DNA from: an uncultured Eubacteriales bacterium
GTDB taxonomy: Bacteria > Bacillota > Clostridia > Oscillospirales > CAG-272
Assembly: GCA_934385225.1 (NCBI GenBank)
Contig: CAKRPQ010000036.1
Location: 1-17,368, forward strand
Length of the DNA: 17,368 nucleotides
Direction of reading: 5' to 3'
The notes below the pieces were generated by a model. It was not told the origin of the DNA. It did no database searches and worked only from the letters and a program-made list of their open reading frames with translations. Shown here one piece after another: positions 1-7,966 of the stretch. The position numbers were made by a program, and so were the translations under genes. Every line of letters begins with the position of its first letter. Position 1 is the first letter of the stretch.

Positions 1-3000
1 CAGAAAAGCGACGAGAGAAGAAGCAGATTTGAGGACGCGTCGGGAATAGCGAAATATCGCCACAGAAAGAGCGAAGCAGAGCGAAAGCTCAGCGCGACCG
101 AAGACAATATGCTCCGCATAAACGATATTCTGTCGGAACTTGAAGGTCGTGTCGAACCGCTCGAAAAAGAATCCGCAAAGGCTAAAAAATACCTTGAACT
201 TTATGAGAATAAGAAAAAAGCCGATGTGGAGCTTTGGATATTCGATACCGAAAAACTGCGCACAGACCTTGAAAATGCAGAAAGATCATTCAAAATATCC
301 GAGCTTGAACTTCAAAATGCCGAGGATAGTATCAGAGCGCTTGAAGTGCAGGACAGCAAGCTTTTTGAAGCGGCGCAGTCAAACAAAATGGAGTCGGAAG
401 AACTGCTCGGAAAAATCAGCGAACAGACTAAATTGAGTCACGATCTTGACAGTGAATACAGACTTTGCGAAAATGATACGGAACACCTCCGTATGCTTGC
501 GAAAACAGGCGCGGAGAATATCACCGTGCTTGAAAAAAATATAGAGTCCGAAAACGAGAGCAAAAAATCGCGCAGAACGCATATCTCAGAGCTTGAAAAA
601 GCACTTGACGAAACCAAAAAACAGTATGAGGAAACGACAGCCCGCCAAAATGAGGTGTCGGATAGCACCGAAAAACTCGAATTTGATATCGCGAAAGCAC
701 TTGACGATATAAAGCAGCTCGAATCGGAGCGGGTTGACGTAAAGGTACGCAGAAGCATTCTTGAAAATGCCAAAGACACCGATAAAGATAAAAACGAAAG
801 TATTGCTTCGGAGATTGAGGATTACAGGAGAAAGTCGGAAGAACTCAAAAAGAAATGCGAAAATGCCGAAAAATCCGTTCGTAAATATCTTGACGAAATA
901 GATAAAATTGACGCAGAGGAAAGCGAAGCAGAGAAAAAAAGTGCTTCTCTTGCCGCAAGACGAAGAGATGAAATCGAAATCCTCGGTCGTCTGCGCGTCA
1001 AAAGCGATTCGCTCGCACAGCGCATAGAAAACCTCCGCAGAATGGAGGAACATTTTGAGGGGTATAACAATTCGGTTCGTTTTGTTATGAAACAATACGA
1101 AAGCGGAAATATCAGGAGCGGGAAGATATACGGACCTCTATCAAAACTCATATCGGTTGACGGTAAATTTGTGACTGCGATAGAAACGTCGCTCGGAGCA
1201 AATCTGCAAAACATCGTTGTTGAGAACGAAGACACCGCAAAGGCGGCGATATATTCGCTGAAAAATGCGGGTGCGGGACGCGCTACTTTTTATCCGCTTA
1301 CATCTATGAAGGCGTCACCTGCCACGCAGGAAGTACGGGACGCCGCAGCGTTCCGCGGATATATCGGTACGGCGGATTCACTTGTTAAACACGATCCGAG
1401 ATTTAAGGACATCGTTTCTTCGCTTCTCGGCAGGACAGTTGTTTTTGACAATATCGAGAACGCGTCCGATATGGCGAAAAGCCTTAAATACAGAGTCAGA
1501 ACGGTAACACTTGACGGTCAGCAGATAAATCAGGGCGGCTCGTTTACGGGCGGGTCCGCAAAACGTGACAGCGGTATTTTAAGCCGCGGAAGTGAGATAG
1601 AGTCTCTCTCCGCAGAGCTGAAAACCGCGCGTGCGGATACCGAAAAAGCGTCTGCGAGACTTGCCGAAACTAATAGGGTGCTAAAAATTTCGGAGGATGC
1701 TATTGCGTCGCTTGCCGAAAGACGCAAACTCATTCAGACGATGATGAATGCCGAAAATTCGGAGTATGATAAACTGAATGCAAATCTTTCGGCAAACGAA
1801 TCGCTTATAAATAAACTTGCGGTTGACATTGAAACATTATCCGAAGCCAAACGCAGATATGATGAAGATATTGCGAAACTTATTTCGCAGGAGAATAACT
1901 TAACAAAGCGTATAAACGAGATATCGGATTACAGAAACGAAAAAGAAGCGGAAAAGAACGAATTTTTCGACAGAAAATCCGAACTTTCCGATAAGCTCAC
2001 ATCACTTTATATTTCTATAAGCGGGATCGGAAAGGATATCGAAACGGAAAAGGTTCTGCTTGCAACGTCTGATGACAGAATCAATTCGATTAACGCCGAA
2101 ATCGAATCCGCCAAGACTAAAATTAAGGAATACGAAGCTAAAATAGATGAATATTCCGCGAAAAAAGTCGAAAACCGAAAGAGAGCCGAGGAAGTCGAGA
2201 AGCTGCTCGAAAGTCTCAACAGCGGAAGAAGCGCAAAGGAAGAAAGCGGATTTGAATTTGAAAAAAAGATAGCCGAAATCAGAAGAAAGCTCAAAGACAA
2301 AAATGTCGAGAAAGAACTTGTTTTCCGTAACCATGCGTCCGATGAATCAAAGCTTGAAAAATTAAAAGAAGAGCGAGACAAGCTCGCGGCGAAACTGTGG
2401 GACGAGTATGAACTCACGAAAAGCGGCGCGGAGGAACTCGGATATCCGAAAATCACGGCGGAAGAGCGATCAGAAGTTTATAAAAAGCAAACCGAATATA
2501 AAAATAAACTGCGCGCGCTCGGTTCTGTCAATGTCGGTGCTATTGATGAATATGCGGAAGTAAAGACGAGATACGACTACATGACAGGTCAGATAAATGA
2601 CCTTAAAAACGCCAAAACCGAACTTCTTGATGTTATCGGAAAGCTCGAAAAAGAGATGAAGACAGCCTTTGTCTCGGCATTCAATGCGATAAACGAGAAA
2701 TTTAACACAACTTTTTCGGAGCTTTTCGGCGGCGGAAGTGCGGAACTTCTGCTTACGGACGAGGAAAACGTTCTTACTAGCGGCATAGAAATAAAAGCAG
2801 CACCTCCCGGTAAAATCATCAAGAGCCTTATGCAGCTTTCGGGCGGCGAACAGGCGTTTGTTGCTATTGCGCTTTTCTTTGCGATACTTCAAGTGAATCC
2901 TACACCGTTCTGTATTCTCGATGAGATAGAGGCGGCTCTAGATGAAGTAAATGTTGCCCGTTTCGGCGAATACATAAAGCGTTACAGCGGCGGAACACAG

Positions 3001-3162
3001 TTCATACTCATAACGCACAGACGCGGAACCATGGAGGTTGCCGACAGACTGTACGGCGTAACCATGCCGGAGTACGGAATATCCAAAGTTCTTGCGCTTA
3101 ACGTATCGGAAATAAAGAAAACAGAAGGAGACGATTGGGATGGGATTTTTAGACAAGCTTAA
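1..3162 (+). CDS. smc: Chromosome partition protein SMC (5' partial)
   Basis: SMC is the ATP-driven core of bacterial condensin (with ScpA/ScpB), which compacts and segregates the nucleoid. The frame is open from base 1, so the gene starts upstream; 1053 codons plus stop remain. Compared with the usual ~1180 residues, the Walker A head lobe is missing. The fragment opens with the conserved FEDASGIAKYRHRK stretch (about bases 28-69). A long Glu/Lys/Arg-rich coiled coil follows, then the hinge (about 1055-1575, with GGSFTGGSAK at its end), and the returning coil. The C-terminal head has the ABC signature LSGGEQ at 2836-2853, Walker B CILDE at 2911-2925, D-loop ALDE, and the switch-region ITHRRGTME. 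The ATG at 109 is internal, not the start. The stop lies inside ftsY (23-base overlap), as is common for smc-ftsY in Firmicutes. Identification is secure. Confidence 0.97.
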   Translation, partial: QKSDERRSRFEDASGIAKYRHRKSEAERKLSATEDNMLRINDILSELEGRVEPLEKESAKAKKYLELYENKKKADVELWIFDTEKLRTDLENAERSFKISELELQNAEDSIRALEVQDSKLFEAAQSNKMESEELLGKISEQTKLSHDLDSEYRLCENDTEHLRMLAKTGAENITVLEKNIESENESKKSRRTHISELEKALDETKKQYEETTARQNEVSDSTEKLEFDIAKALDDIKQLESERVDVKVRRSILENAKDTDKDKNESIASEIEDYRRKSEELKKKCENAEKSVRKYLDEIDKIDAEESEAEKKSASLAARRRDEIEILGRLRVKSDSLAQRIENLRRMEEHFEGYNNSVRFVMKQYESGNIRSGKIYGPLSKLISVDGKFVTAIETSLGANLQNIVVENEDTAKAAIYSLKNAGAGRATFYPLTSMKASPATQEVRDAAAFRGYIGTADSLVKHDPRFKDIVSSLLGRTVVFDNIENASDMAKSLKYRVRTVTLDGQQINQGGSFTGGSAKRDSGILSRGSEIESLSAELKTARADTEKASARLAETNRVLKISEDAIASLAERRKLIQTMMNAENSEYDKLNANLSANESLINKLAVDIETLSEAKRRYDEDIAKLISQENNLTKRINEISDYRNEKEAEKNEFFDRKSELSDKLTSLYISISGIGKDIETEKVLLATSDDRINSINAEIESAKTKIKEYEAKIDEYSAKKVENRKRAEEVEKLLESLNSGRSAKEESGFEFEKKIAEIRRKLKDKNVEKELVFRNHASDESKLEKLKEERDKLAAKLWDEYELTKSGAEELGYPKITAEERSEVYKKQTEYKNKLRALGSVNVGAIDEYAEVKTRYDYMTGQINDLKNAKTELLDVIGKLEKEMKTAFVSAFNAINEKFNTTFSELFGGGSAELLLTDEENVLTSGIEIKAAPPGKIIKSLMQLSGGEQAFVAIALFFAILQVNPTPFCILDEIEAALDEVNVARFGEYIKRYSGGTQFILITHRRGTMEVADRLYGVTMPEYGISKVLALNVSEIKKTEGDDWDGIFRQA

Positions 3163-4045
3163 AAGCGGGCTTGCAAAAACGAAAGCCGCTTTTGTCGGAC
3201 AGGTTGAAGAAATAGTCAAAAGTTTTGTCAAGGTTGACGAGGATATGCTCGAAGAACTTGAAGAAACACTTATATGTGCCGATGTCAGCGTCCCCGCGGC
3301 AGAAGAAATCATTGAGAAGCTGCGTGACAGCGTAAAAAGCGGACGCCTTAAAGAAAAAGAAGACGTTATGACTGCTCTCCGCGGCATTATAGAGGAAATG
3401 ATAGGCGACGGCGAGCCGTTAAAGCTCGAAACCGTTCCGTCGGTTATCCTTGTAATTGGCGTAAACGGAGCGGGAAAAACGACTTCGATCGGGAAAATAT
3501 CGAACAATCTTCAAAAAAGCGGCAAAAAAGTTGTTGTTGCGGCGGCGGACACATTCCGCGCGGCTGCAATAGACCAGCTTGCCGTTTGGTGCGAACGTTC
3601 GGGTGCGGAACTCGTAAAACAGCACGAAGGTGCAGACCCCGCAGCGGTCGTTTATGATGCACTGAATTACGCAAAAAACAAAAAAGCCGATGTTCTCATT
3701 GTTGATACCGCAGGCAGACTTCATAACAAAAAGAATCTTATGGACGAGCTTGCAAAAATAAACCGCGTCATTGACAGAGAACTCCCCGGTGCATCGCGCG
3801 AAAATCTGCTCGTTCTTGACGCAACAACGGGGCAGAACGCAATTCTTCAAGCAAAAGAATTCAAGAATGCTGCCGATATTACGGGGCTTATCTTAAATAA
3901 GCTCGACGGTACCGCAAAAGGCGGAATAGTGCTTTCTATAAAGGAAGAACTCGGAATACCCGTAAAATTCATCGGTGTCGGAGAGAAGATAGACGATATG
4001 CAGCCGTTTGACGCAAAAGAGTTTGCCGAAGCGCTTTTCGATTGA
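3140..4045 (+). CDS. ftsY: Signal recognition particle receptor FtsY
   Basis: FtsY is the membrane-associated SRP-receptor GTPase that delivers ribosome-nascent chains to SecYEG by forming a twin GTPase with Ffh. The 301-residue protein has a short amphipathic N-terminus (MGFLDKLKSGLAKTK) and no long acidic A domain, typical of Firmicutes. The N domain runs to about residue 95 and the G domain follows. Visible motifs are G1 GVNGAGKTT (107-115), DTFRAAAIDQL (137-147), G3 DTAGR (189-193), DATTGQ (227-232), G4 NKLDGTAKGG (253-262) and GVGEKIDDMQPF near the end. Position 253 is Asn where Thr is usual (TKLD). AGAAGGAG at 3123-3130 sits 9 bases before the ATG, inside the end of smc. The protein is complete. 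Confidence 0.97.
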   Translation: MGFLDKLKSGLAKTKAAFVGQVEEIVKSFVKVDEDMLEELEETLICADVSVPAAEEIIEKLRDSVKSGRLKEKEDVMTALRGIIEEMIGDGEPLKLETVPSVILVIGVNGAGKTTSIGKISNNLQKSGKKVVVAAADTFRAAAIDQLAVWCERSGAELVKQHEGADPAAVVYDALNYAKNKKADVLIVDTAGRLHNKKNLMDELAKINRVIDRELPGASRENLLVLDATTGQNAILQAKEFKNAADITGLILNKLDGTAKGGIVLSIKEELGIPVKFIGVGEKIDDMQPFDAKEFAEALFD

Positions 4046-4046
4046 T

Positions 4047-4658
4047 ATGGAAATTGTACTTGCTTCCCGAAATAAGGGAAAAATCAGAGAACTGCGGGAA
4101 CTCCTTTCGGAAACTCTCGGAGATGCTGTTATCGTAAAATCTCTTGACGACATAAATTTTTCGGACGAAATTATTGAAGACGGAAAAACATTTGAAGAAA
4201 ATGCGATGATAAAAGCCCGCGCCATATCGCGCCTCGGATATATCGGAGTAGGTGACGATTCGGGGCTCTCCGTGAGTGCGCTTGACGGCGCACCCGGTAT
4301 CTATTCGGCGAGATATGCGGGTGAACACGGTAACGACGATGCGAATAATAATAAACTTTTAGCCGAACTTGACGGAAAAGAAAACAGAGAAGCGTCATTT
4401 GTATGCGCCGTCGCCTGCTCGTTTCCCGATGGCAGCGGTTATGAAGATTTTGTTGTACGCGGCGAATGTAAAGGGTATATTCTGCACGAAAAACACGGCA
4501 AAGGCGGGTTTGGATATGATCCGCTGTTTTACAGTCCCGAATCGGGAAAAAGCTTTGCGGAGCTTACCGACGCGGAGAAAAATTCGCTCAGCCACAGGGG
4601 CAGAGCAATGAGAAAATTTGCCGAAAGAATCAAAAAATATATTATTACGGAGAATTGA
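4047..4658 (+). CDS. rdgB: XTP/dITP diphosphatase (Ham1/RdgB family)
   Basis: This enzyme hydrolyses the non-canonical purine triphosphates ITP, dITP and XTP to monophosphates, keeping them out of DNA and RNA. The product is 203 residues, normal for the family. The N-terminal substrate loop reads SRNKGK (7-12); DDSGL (70-74) carries the acidic residue for metal binding; GGFGYDPLF spans 153-161 and SHRG 182-185. ATG at 4047 is chosen because the protein then begins MEIVLASRNKGK, the family's normal N-terminus. A TTG at 4008 would add 13 unrelated residues inside ftsY. The start is one base after the ftsY stop and has no clear Shine-Dalgarno, so coupling to ftsY translation is likely. The next gene begins immediately at the stop. 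Confidence 0.95.
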   Translation: MEIVLASRNKGKIRELRELLSETLGDAVIVKSLDDINFSDEIIEDGKTFEENAMIKARAISRLGYIGVGDDSGLSVSALDGAPGIYSARYAGEHGNDDANNNKLLAELDGKENREASFVCAVACSFPDGSGYEDFVVRGECKGYILHEKHGKGGFGYDPLFYSPESGKSFAELTDAEKNSLSHRGRAMRKFAERIKKYIITEN

Positions 4659-4946
4659 ATGCTTACAAGTAAACAGAGAGCCGCACTTCGCGCCATGGCG
4701 AACGGGATTGATCCGATAATGCAGATCGGAAAAGGCGGTGTCGGCGAAAATATGATAAAGACAGTTTCCGACGCGCTTGAAGCGAGAGAACTTATAAAAA
4801 TGAAGGTGCTCGAAAACAGCGGTGAGGACGTTCGGAGTGTTGCGGAGGTTCTGGCAAACGCAACCGATTCCGATGTCGTCTGCACTGTCGGAACAAAATT
4901 TGTCCTTTACCGAAAGTCAAAGAAGAAGCCGAAAATAGAAATATGA
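4659..4946 (+). CDS. yhbY: CRM-domain RNA-binding protein YhbY
   Basis: A 95-residue protein made of a single CRM (chloroplast RNA splicing and ribosome maturation) domain. YhbY proteins associate with pre-50S ribosomal particles and are thought to help ribosome assembly. The signature loop IGKGGVGEN (residues about 23-31) matches the GxxG-type RNA-contact loop. The N-terminal LTSKQRAALRAMA helix and the C-terminal GTKFVLYRKSKKK also fit. The ATG directly abuts the rdgB stop, with ACGGAG at 4647-4652 as ribosome binding site. The gene ends in ATGA, overlapping nadD by four bases. Its place between rdgB and nadD is a familiar Firmicutes arrangement. Confidence 0.93.
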   Translation: MLTSKQRAALRAMANGIDPIMQIGKGGVGENMIKTVSDALEARELIKMKVLENSGEDVRSVAEVLANATDSDVVCTVGTKFVLYRKSKKKPKIEI

Positions 4947-5551
4947 AAATCGGAATTTACGGCGGAACATTTTCACCGCCGCATAACGGTCATGTAAATG
5001 CGGCAAGAATGTTTGCGGCGGCAGAGTCGCTTGATAAACTGCTTATAATCCCGACATTTATTCCGCCTCACAAAACAGAAACAAGCACCGTACCTGCGGA
5101 AGAACGGCTTGAAATGTGCCGCCTCGCGTTTACGGACGACAATTTTGATGTCTCTGATATAGAGGTGCGCAGAAAAGGGAAAAGTTATACATTCGATACA
5201 CTTACGGAACTGAAAGAAATGTACCGCTCAGACGACTTTTACCTTCTCTGCGGTACGGATATGCTTCTTTCGTTCGAAAAGTGGTACAGATTCGCGGATA
5301 TTCTCTCCATGTGTACAGTAGTTTGCATGAGACGCGAGGAAAATGCCGAAACGGGTGTAAAACTCGCGGAAAAAATTGTCGAATTAAAGGAACAGTGCGC
5401 AGCAGACGTGCGTCTTATAGATGCTCCTCCGCTTGAAGTTTCATCTACCGAGATACGTGAAAAACTCTCGCGCGGAGAAAATGTAAATGACCTGCTCCCG
5501 ACGGACGTTTACAGATATATCAAGGAAAAAGGACTGTATTTGAATGTTTAA
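4943..5551 (+). CDS. nadD: Nicotinate-nucleotide adenylyltransferase NadD
   Basis: NadD adenylates nicotinate mononucleotide to deamido-NAD, the central step of NAD synthesis. The product is 202 residues, full length. The nucleotidyltransferase signature GGTFSPPHNGH covers residues 7-17 and includes the HxGH-type ATP site (H14, H17). PTFIPPHK (37-44) is the nicotinate-side loop, GTDML (104-108) follows, and SSTEIR (167-172) is the second ATP motif (ISSTxIR). The gene overlaps yhbY by 4 bases and yqeK by 8. The nadD-yqeK-LCP-rsfS order is widespread in Firmicutes, supporting the assignment. Confidence 0.96.
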   Translation: MKIGIYGGTFSPPHNGHVNAARMFAAAESLDKLLIIPTFIPPHKTETSTVPAEERLEMCRLAFTDDNFDVSDIEVRRKGKSYTFDTLTELKEMYRSDDFYLLCGTDMLLSFEKWYRFADILSMCTVVCMRREENAETGVKLAEKIVELKEQCAADVRLIDAPPLEVSSTEIREKLSRGENVNDLLPTDVYRYIKEKGLYLNV

Positions 5552-6176
5552 CGACAAAGATTTAGACAAGCTGCGCGATGAAGTGTCGCATGAGCTCGGC
5601 GATTTTCGTTTCCGCCATGTACTCGGCGTTGAGAAAGAAGCTGTGAGGATCGGAATGCTGTATGCACGGGACAAAATCGACATTTTGCGCGCAGCGGCGC
5701 TCCTGCACGATATTACCAAAGAACTTAATACCGAAAAACAGTTGCAAATTTGCAAAAAAAATGGTATAATCATTTCAAATTCACAAAAAATGACACCGAA
5801 AATCTTTCACGCAATAACAGCCGCGGCAATAATACCGCAAAAATATCCGTTGTTTAACGAAAAAGAGATTATCGACGCTGTAAGATGGCATACGACGGGC
5901 AGGGAAAATATGAGCATTTGCGAAAAAATTATTTTTCTTGCCGATTATATAGAGGAAAACCGAAAATTCAAAGACTGCATAACTCTAAGAAATTATTTTT
6001 GGAATACAAATCCCGAAAAAATGACCGAAGAAGAAAGATTAGAGCATCTTGACAGGACGCTTGTAAATTCTTTCGATATGACAATAAAGCAACTTATCGA
6101 CGAGGGAATGCCGATCGATATTTGTACGGCGGAAGCAAGAAATTTTCTTGTGTGCGAAACAATAAAAACAAGATGA
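5544..6176 (+). CDS. yqeK: HD-domain phosphohydrolase YqeK, probable Ap4A hydrolase
   Basis: A 210-residue YqeK-family HD-superfamily protein. Characterised YqeK members are symmetrical diadenosine tetraphosphate (Ap4A) hydrolases, degrading an alarmone-like dinucleotide; that function is inferred here from family membership. Expected metal ligands are visible: H25 in FRFRH, the HD pair H55-D56 in LLHDITKE, H89, H116 in RWHTTGR, and D134 in FLADYIE. Translation begins inside the nadD end (8-base overlap), with AAGGA upstream of the ATG. A near-consensus promoter with an overlapping palindrome lies within this coding region at 5742-5770, listed separately. Confidence 0.92.
   Translation: MFNDKDLDKLRDEVSHELGDFRFRHVLGVEKEAVRIGMLYARDKIDILRAAALLHDITKELNTEKQLQICKKNGIIISNSQKMTPKIFHAITAAAIIPQKYPLFNEKEIIDAVRWHTTGRENMSICEKIIFLADYIEENRKFKDCITLRNYFWNTNPEKMTEEERLEHLDRTLVNSFDMTIKQLIDEGMPIDICTAEARNFLVCETIKTR
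5742..5770 (+). promoter_or_regulatory. Candidate internal promoter with palindromic operator-like site inside yqeK
   Basis: TTGCAA at 5742-5747 and TATAAT at 5765-5770 are separated by 17 bases, and a TG one base before the -10 makes it an extended -10. The -35 hexamer is the left half of a perfect 14-bp palindrome, TTGCAAATTTGCAA (5742-5755), where a repressor could block polymerase. It would transcribe the end of yqeK and the LCP, rsfS and leuS genes. It sits in coding sequence encoding QLQICKKNGI, so chance similarity in an A/T-rich stretch is possible. Confidence 0.4.
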
Positions 6177-6177
6177 G

Positions 6178-6191
6178 GACACTTTTGTGTC
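6178..6191 (+). other. Small hairpin next to the LCP ribosome binding site
   Basis: GACAC-TTTT-GTGTC is a perfect 5-bp stem with a 4-base loop in the 33-base yqeK-LCP gap, ending directly before the GGAGG ribosome binding site. It lacks a T-tract, so it is not a terminator. It could modestly affect translation initiation or mRNA processing; this is only inference. Confidence 0.3.
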
Positions 6192-6209
6192 GGAGGATAG
6201 AATTTAGCA

Positions 6210-7547
6210 ATGAATAAGGGAAAATCGGCAAAGTCCGAAAAGAGAACAGAAGTAATTATTATCATTCTTTTCACGATAGTTGCGCTAATACTAGGCGGCG
6301 TGATTATTGTAAAGAACTTTTCACCGTCAAAGCCAAATCTTGACAGCTACATTCCTTTCCATACAGGCGATGTAGAGACGGATACAGATGAAGACGGAAA
6401 CAAAATCACTCCTGATGTGACCGATAAATTTGTGCGCAAGGAAGGCATTTATAACTTCCTTATGGTCGGCTACGATAAGCTCGCGGGACTTACGGACGTG
6501 AATATGATTGCGCAGTTTGACACAAATACAGGCGCGATAAATATTGTCCAGATGCCGCGCGACACATACGCAAGATACAATCCGGACGGTTATTACAGAA
6601 AAATTAACGGCGCGCTTTCATATTTTGACAGAGACCTCGGTGATTTCGCAAACTTTCTCGAAAAAAATCTCTGCATCAAGATAGACTTTTACGGATCGGT
6701 TGACCTCGTGGCATTCCGAAATATAGTTGACATAATAGGCGGCGTTGACCTTGAAGTACCTAATGATATGGATTACGACGACCCCGAGCAAAATCTTCAT
6801 ATTCATCTGAAAAAGGGCTATCAGCACCTTGACGGCGATAAAGCGGAGCAATTTGTAAGATTCAGAAAAGGCTACGTTACCGCCGACATCGGAAGAACCG
6901 ACGCGCAGAAAATTTTCATCACGGCGTTTATGAAAAAATTCAAGGAAAGCATATCGGTAAGTACCCTTACGCAGATAGGTACGCAGATGCTTAAATATGC
7001 CGAAACGAACCTTTCTATCAACGATTTCGTTTTCTTTGCAACAAAGGTTCTTTCGATTGATATGAACAAGCTTTCGATGATGACGCTTCCGGGTAAGAGT
7101 GTAAGGGAATACGATACTCACGGTGCGTGGTACTATGTTCTCAGCCGAAGCTCTATGCTTAATGCTGTAAACAAATATCTGAACGTCTACGATAAAGATA
7201 TTTCGGACAAGATATTCGACCCGAATTGTATGTTTACAAATCCCGATGTTGACTACATGAAACAAATCTATCTGACCGATTTCGACTCGGATTTATATGT
7301 CGGCGGTGATGTTGACGAGAACGGAATATATATTCCGAGAACAAAGCCGAGCACGAGCACTTCGGTTACGCAAGCCCCCGAAACAACAGCGTCCCCTGAT
7401 GAAACGGCTGCTCCCGAAACAGAACAGAATGAGCAGCAGGATGTGCCTGTGACCGAAAGCCCCGAAACGTCAGGCATTAAAACTGACACGCTTTCCCCCG
7501 ATGACGGCGTAGATGAAAACGATTATTATAATGAAGATGAAAATTGA
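6210..7547 (+). CDS. LytR-CpsA-Psr (LCP) family wall-polymer transferase
   Basis: LCP enzymes sit in the cytoplasmic membrane with an outer catalytic domain and transfer lipid-linked anionic polymers, such as teichoic acids or capsule, to peptidoglycan. The 445-residue product has a basic cytoplasmic start, one membrane helix (about 15-36) and an LCP domain from about 80 to 250. Conserved features visible are the Asp of TDVNMI (D96), MPRDTY (115-120, R117 and D118), KINGA (131-135), and RFRK (217-220) followed by DIGRTDAQ (226-233). Beyond about residue 375 is a Thr/Pro/Glu/Ser-rich, acidic, probably unstructured extracellular tail. GGAGG at 6192-6196 lies 13 bases before the ATG, slightly far. 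The specific polymer cannot be told from sequence. It lies between yqeK and rsfS, a common Firmicutes position. Confidence 0.92.
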   Translation: MNKGKSAKSEKRTEVIIIILFTIVALILGGVIIVKNFSPSKPNLDSYIPFHTGDVETDTDEDGNKITPDVTDKFVRKEGIYNFLMVGYDKLAGLTDVNMIAQFDTNTGAINIVQMPRDTYARYNPDGYYRKINGALSYFDRDLGDFANFLEKNLCIKIDFYGSVDLVAFRNIVDIIGGVDLEVPNDMDYDDPEQNLHIHLKKGYQHLDGDKAEQFVRFRKGYVTADIGRTDAQKIFITAFMKKFKESISVSTLTQIGTQMLKYAETNLSINDFVFFATKVLSIDMNKLSMMTLPGKSVREYDTHGAWYYVLSRSSMLNAVNKYLNVYDKDISDKIFDPNCMFTNPDVDYMKQIYLTDFDSDLYVGGDVDENGIYIPRTKPSTSTSVTQAPETTASPDETAAPETEQNEQQDVPVTESPETSGIKTDTLSPDDGVDENDYYNEDEN

Positions 7548-7568
7548 ATATAAAAAGGAGGTTCTTTT

Positions 7569-7952
7569 ATGGAAGAAAAAATTGTTAATGAGCAGGTTTC
7601 GCTTGAAAACGCAAGTCCCGAAGCCATAGCAGAAAAGATCGCGGAGATTCTCGACGCAAAAAAAGGAAGGGATATAAAAGTCCTACCGATAACAGACAGA
7701 ACCGATATTGCCGATTATTTCGTAATTGCGAGCGGCACATCGAATACACATATAAGAACCCTTGCCGATGAGGTCGAATATCAGATGAACCTTGCGGGCG
7801 TATCTCCCATGTCGTACGAGGGAAGAGGCAATAATTCGTGGATACTTATTGACTACGGCTGCGTTGTTGTTCACGTTTTCAGCCGCGAAGCGAGAGAATT
7901 TTATAATCTTGACAAACTTTACCGTGAAAAGAGCGGCGATAAATACAATTGA
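7569..7952 (+). CDS. rsfS: Ribosomal silencing factor RsfS
   Basis: RsfS binds uL14 on the 50S subunit and blocks joining to 30S when nutrients are short. The 127-residue protein matches the DUF143/Iojap family: KKGRDIKVLPI near residue 31, the core DYFVIASGTSNTH, and the C-terminal WILIDYGCVVVHVF followed by REFYNLDKLY. A strong AAGGAGG at 7555-7561 lies 7 bases before the ATG. The stop overlaps the leuS ribosome binding site (ATTGAGGAG), so the two genes are probably co-translated. The first ~20 residues are a variable extension. Confidence 0.95.
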   Translation: MEEKIVNEQVSLENASPEAIAEKIAEILDAKKGRDIKVLPITDRTDIADYFVIASGTSNTHIRTLADEVEYQMNLAGVSPMSYEGRGNNSWILIDYGCVVVHVFSREAREFYNLDKLYREKSGDKYN

Positions 7953-7966
7953 GGAGCGATCTTAAA

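Noticed and set aside
438..779. Open frames antisense to smc, Ser- and Phe-rich
   Set aside because: Compositional shadows of the Glu/Lys-rich coiled-coil codons; no ribosome binding site or family resemblance.
5742..5770. Possible frameshift at the A-rich run in yqeK
   Set aside because: The frame continues intact through the run, and the HD-family metal-binding residues on both sides are in one frame.
7940..7966. T-box or other leucine-sensing leader before leuS
   Set aside because: Only 14 bases separate rsfS and leuS, there is no terminator or T-box core sequence, and the ribosome binding site overlaps the rsfS stop.
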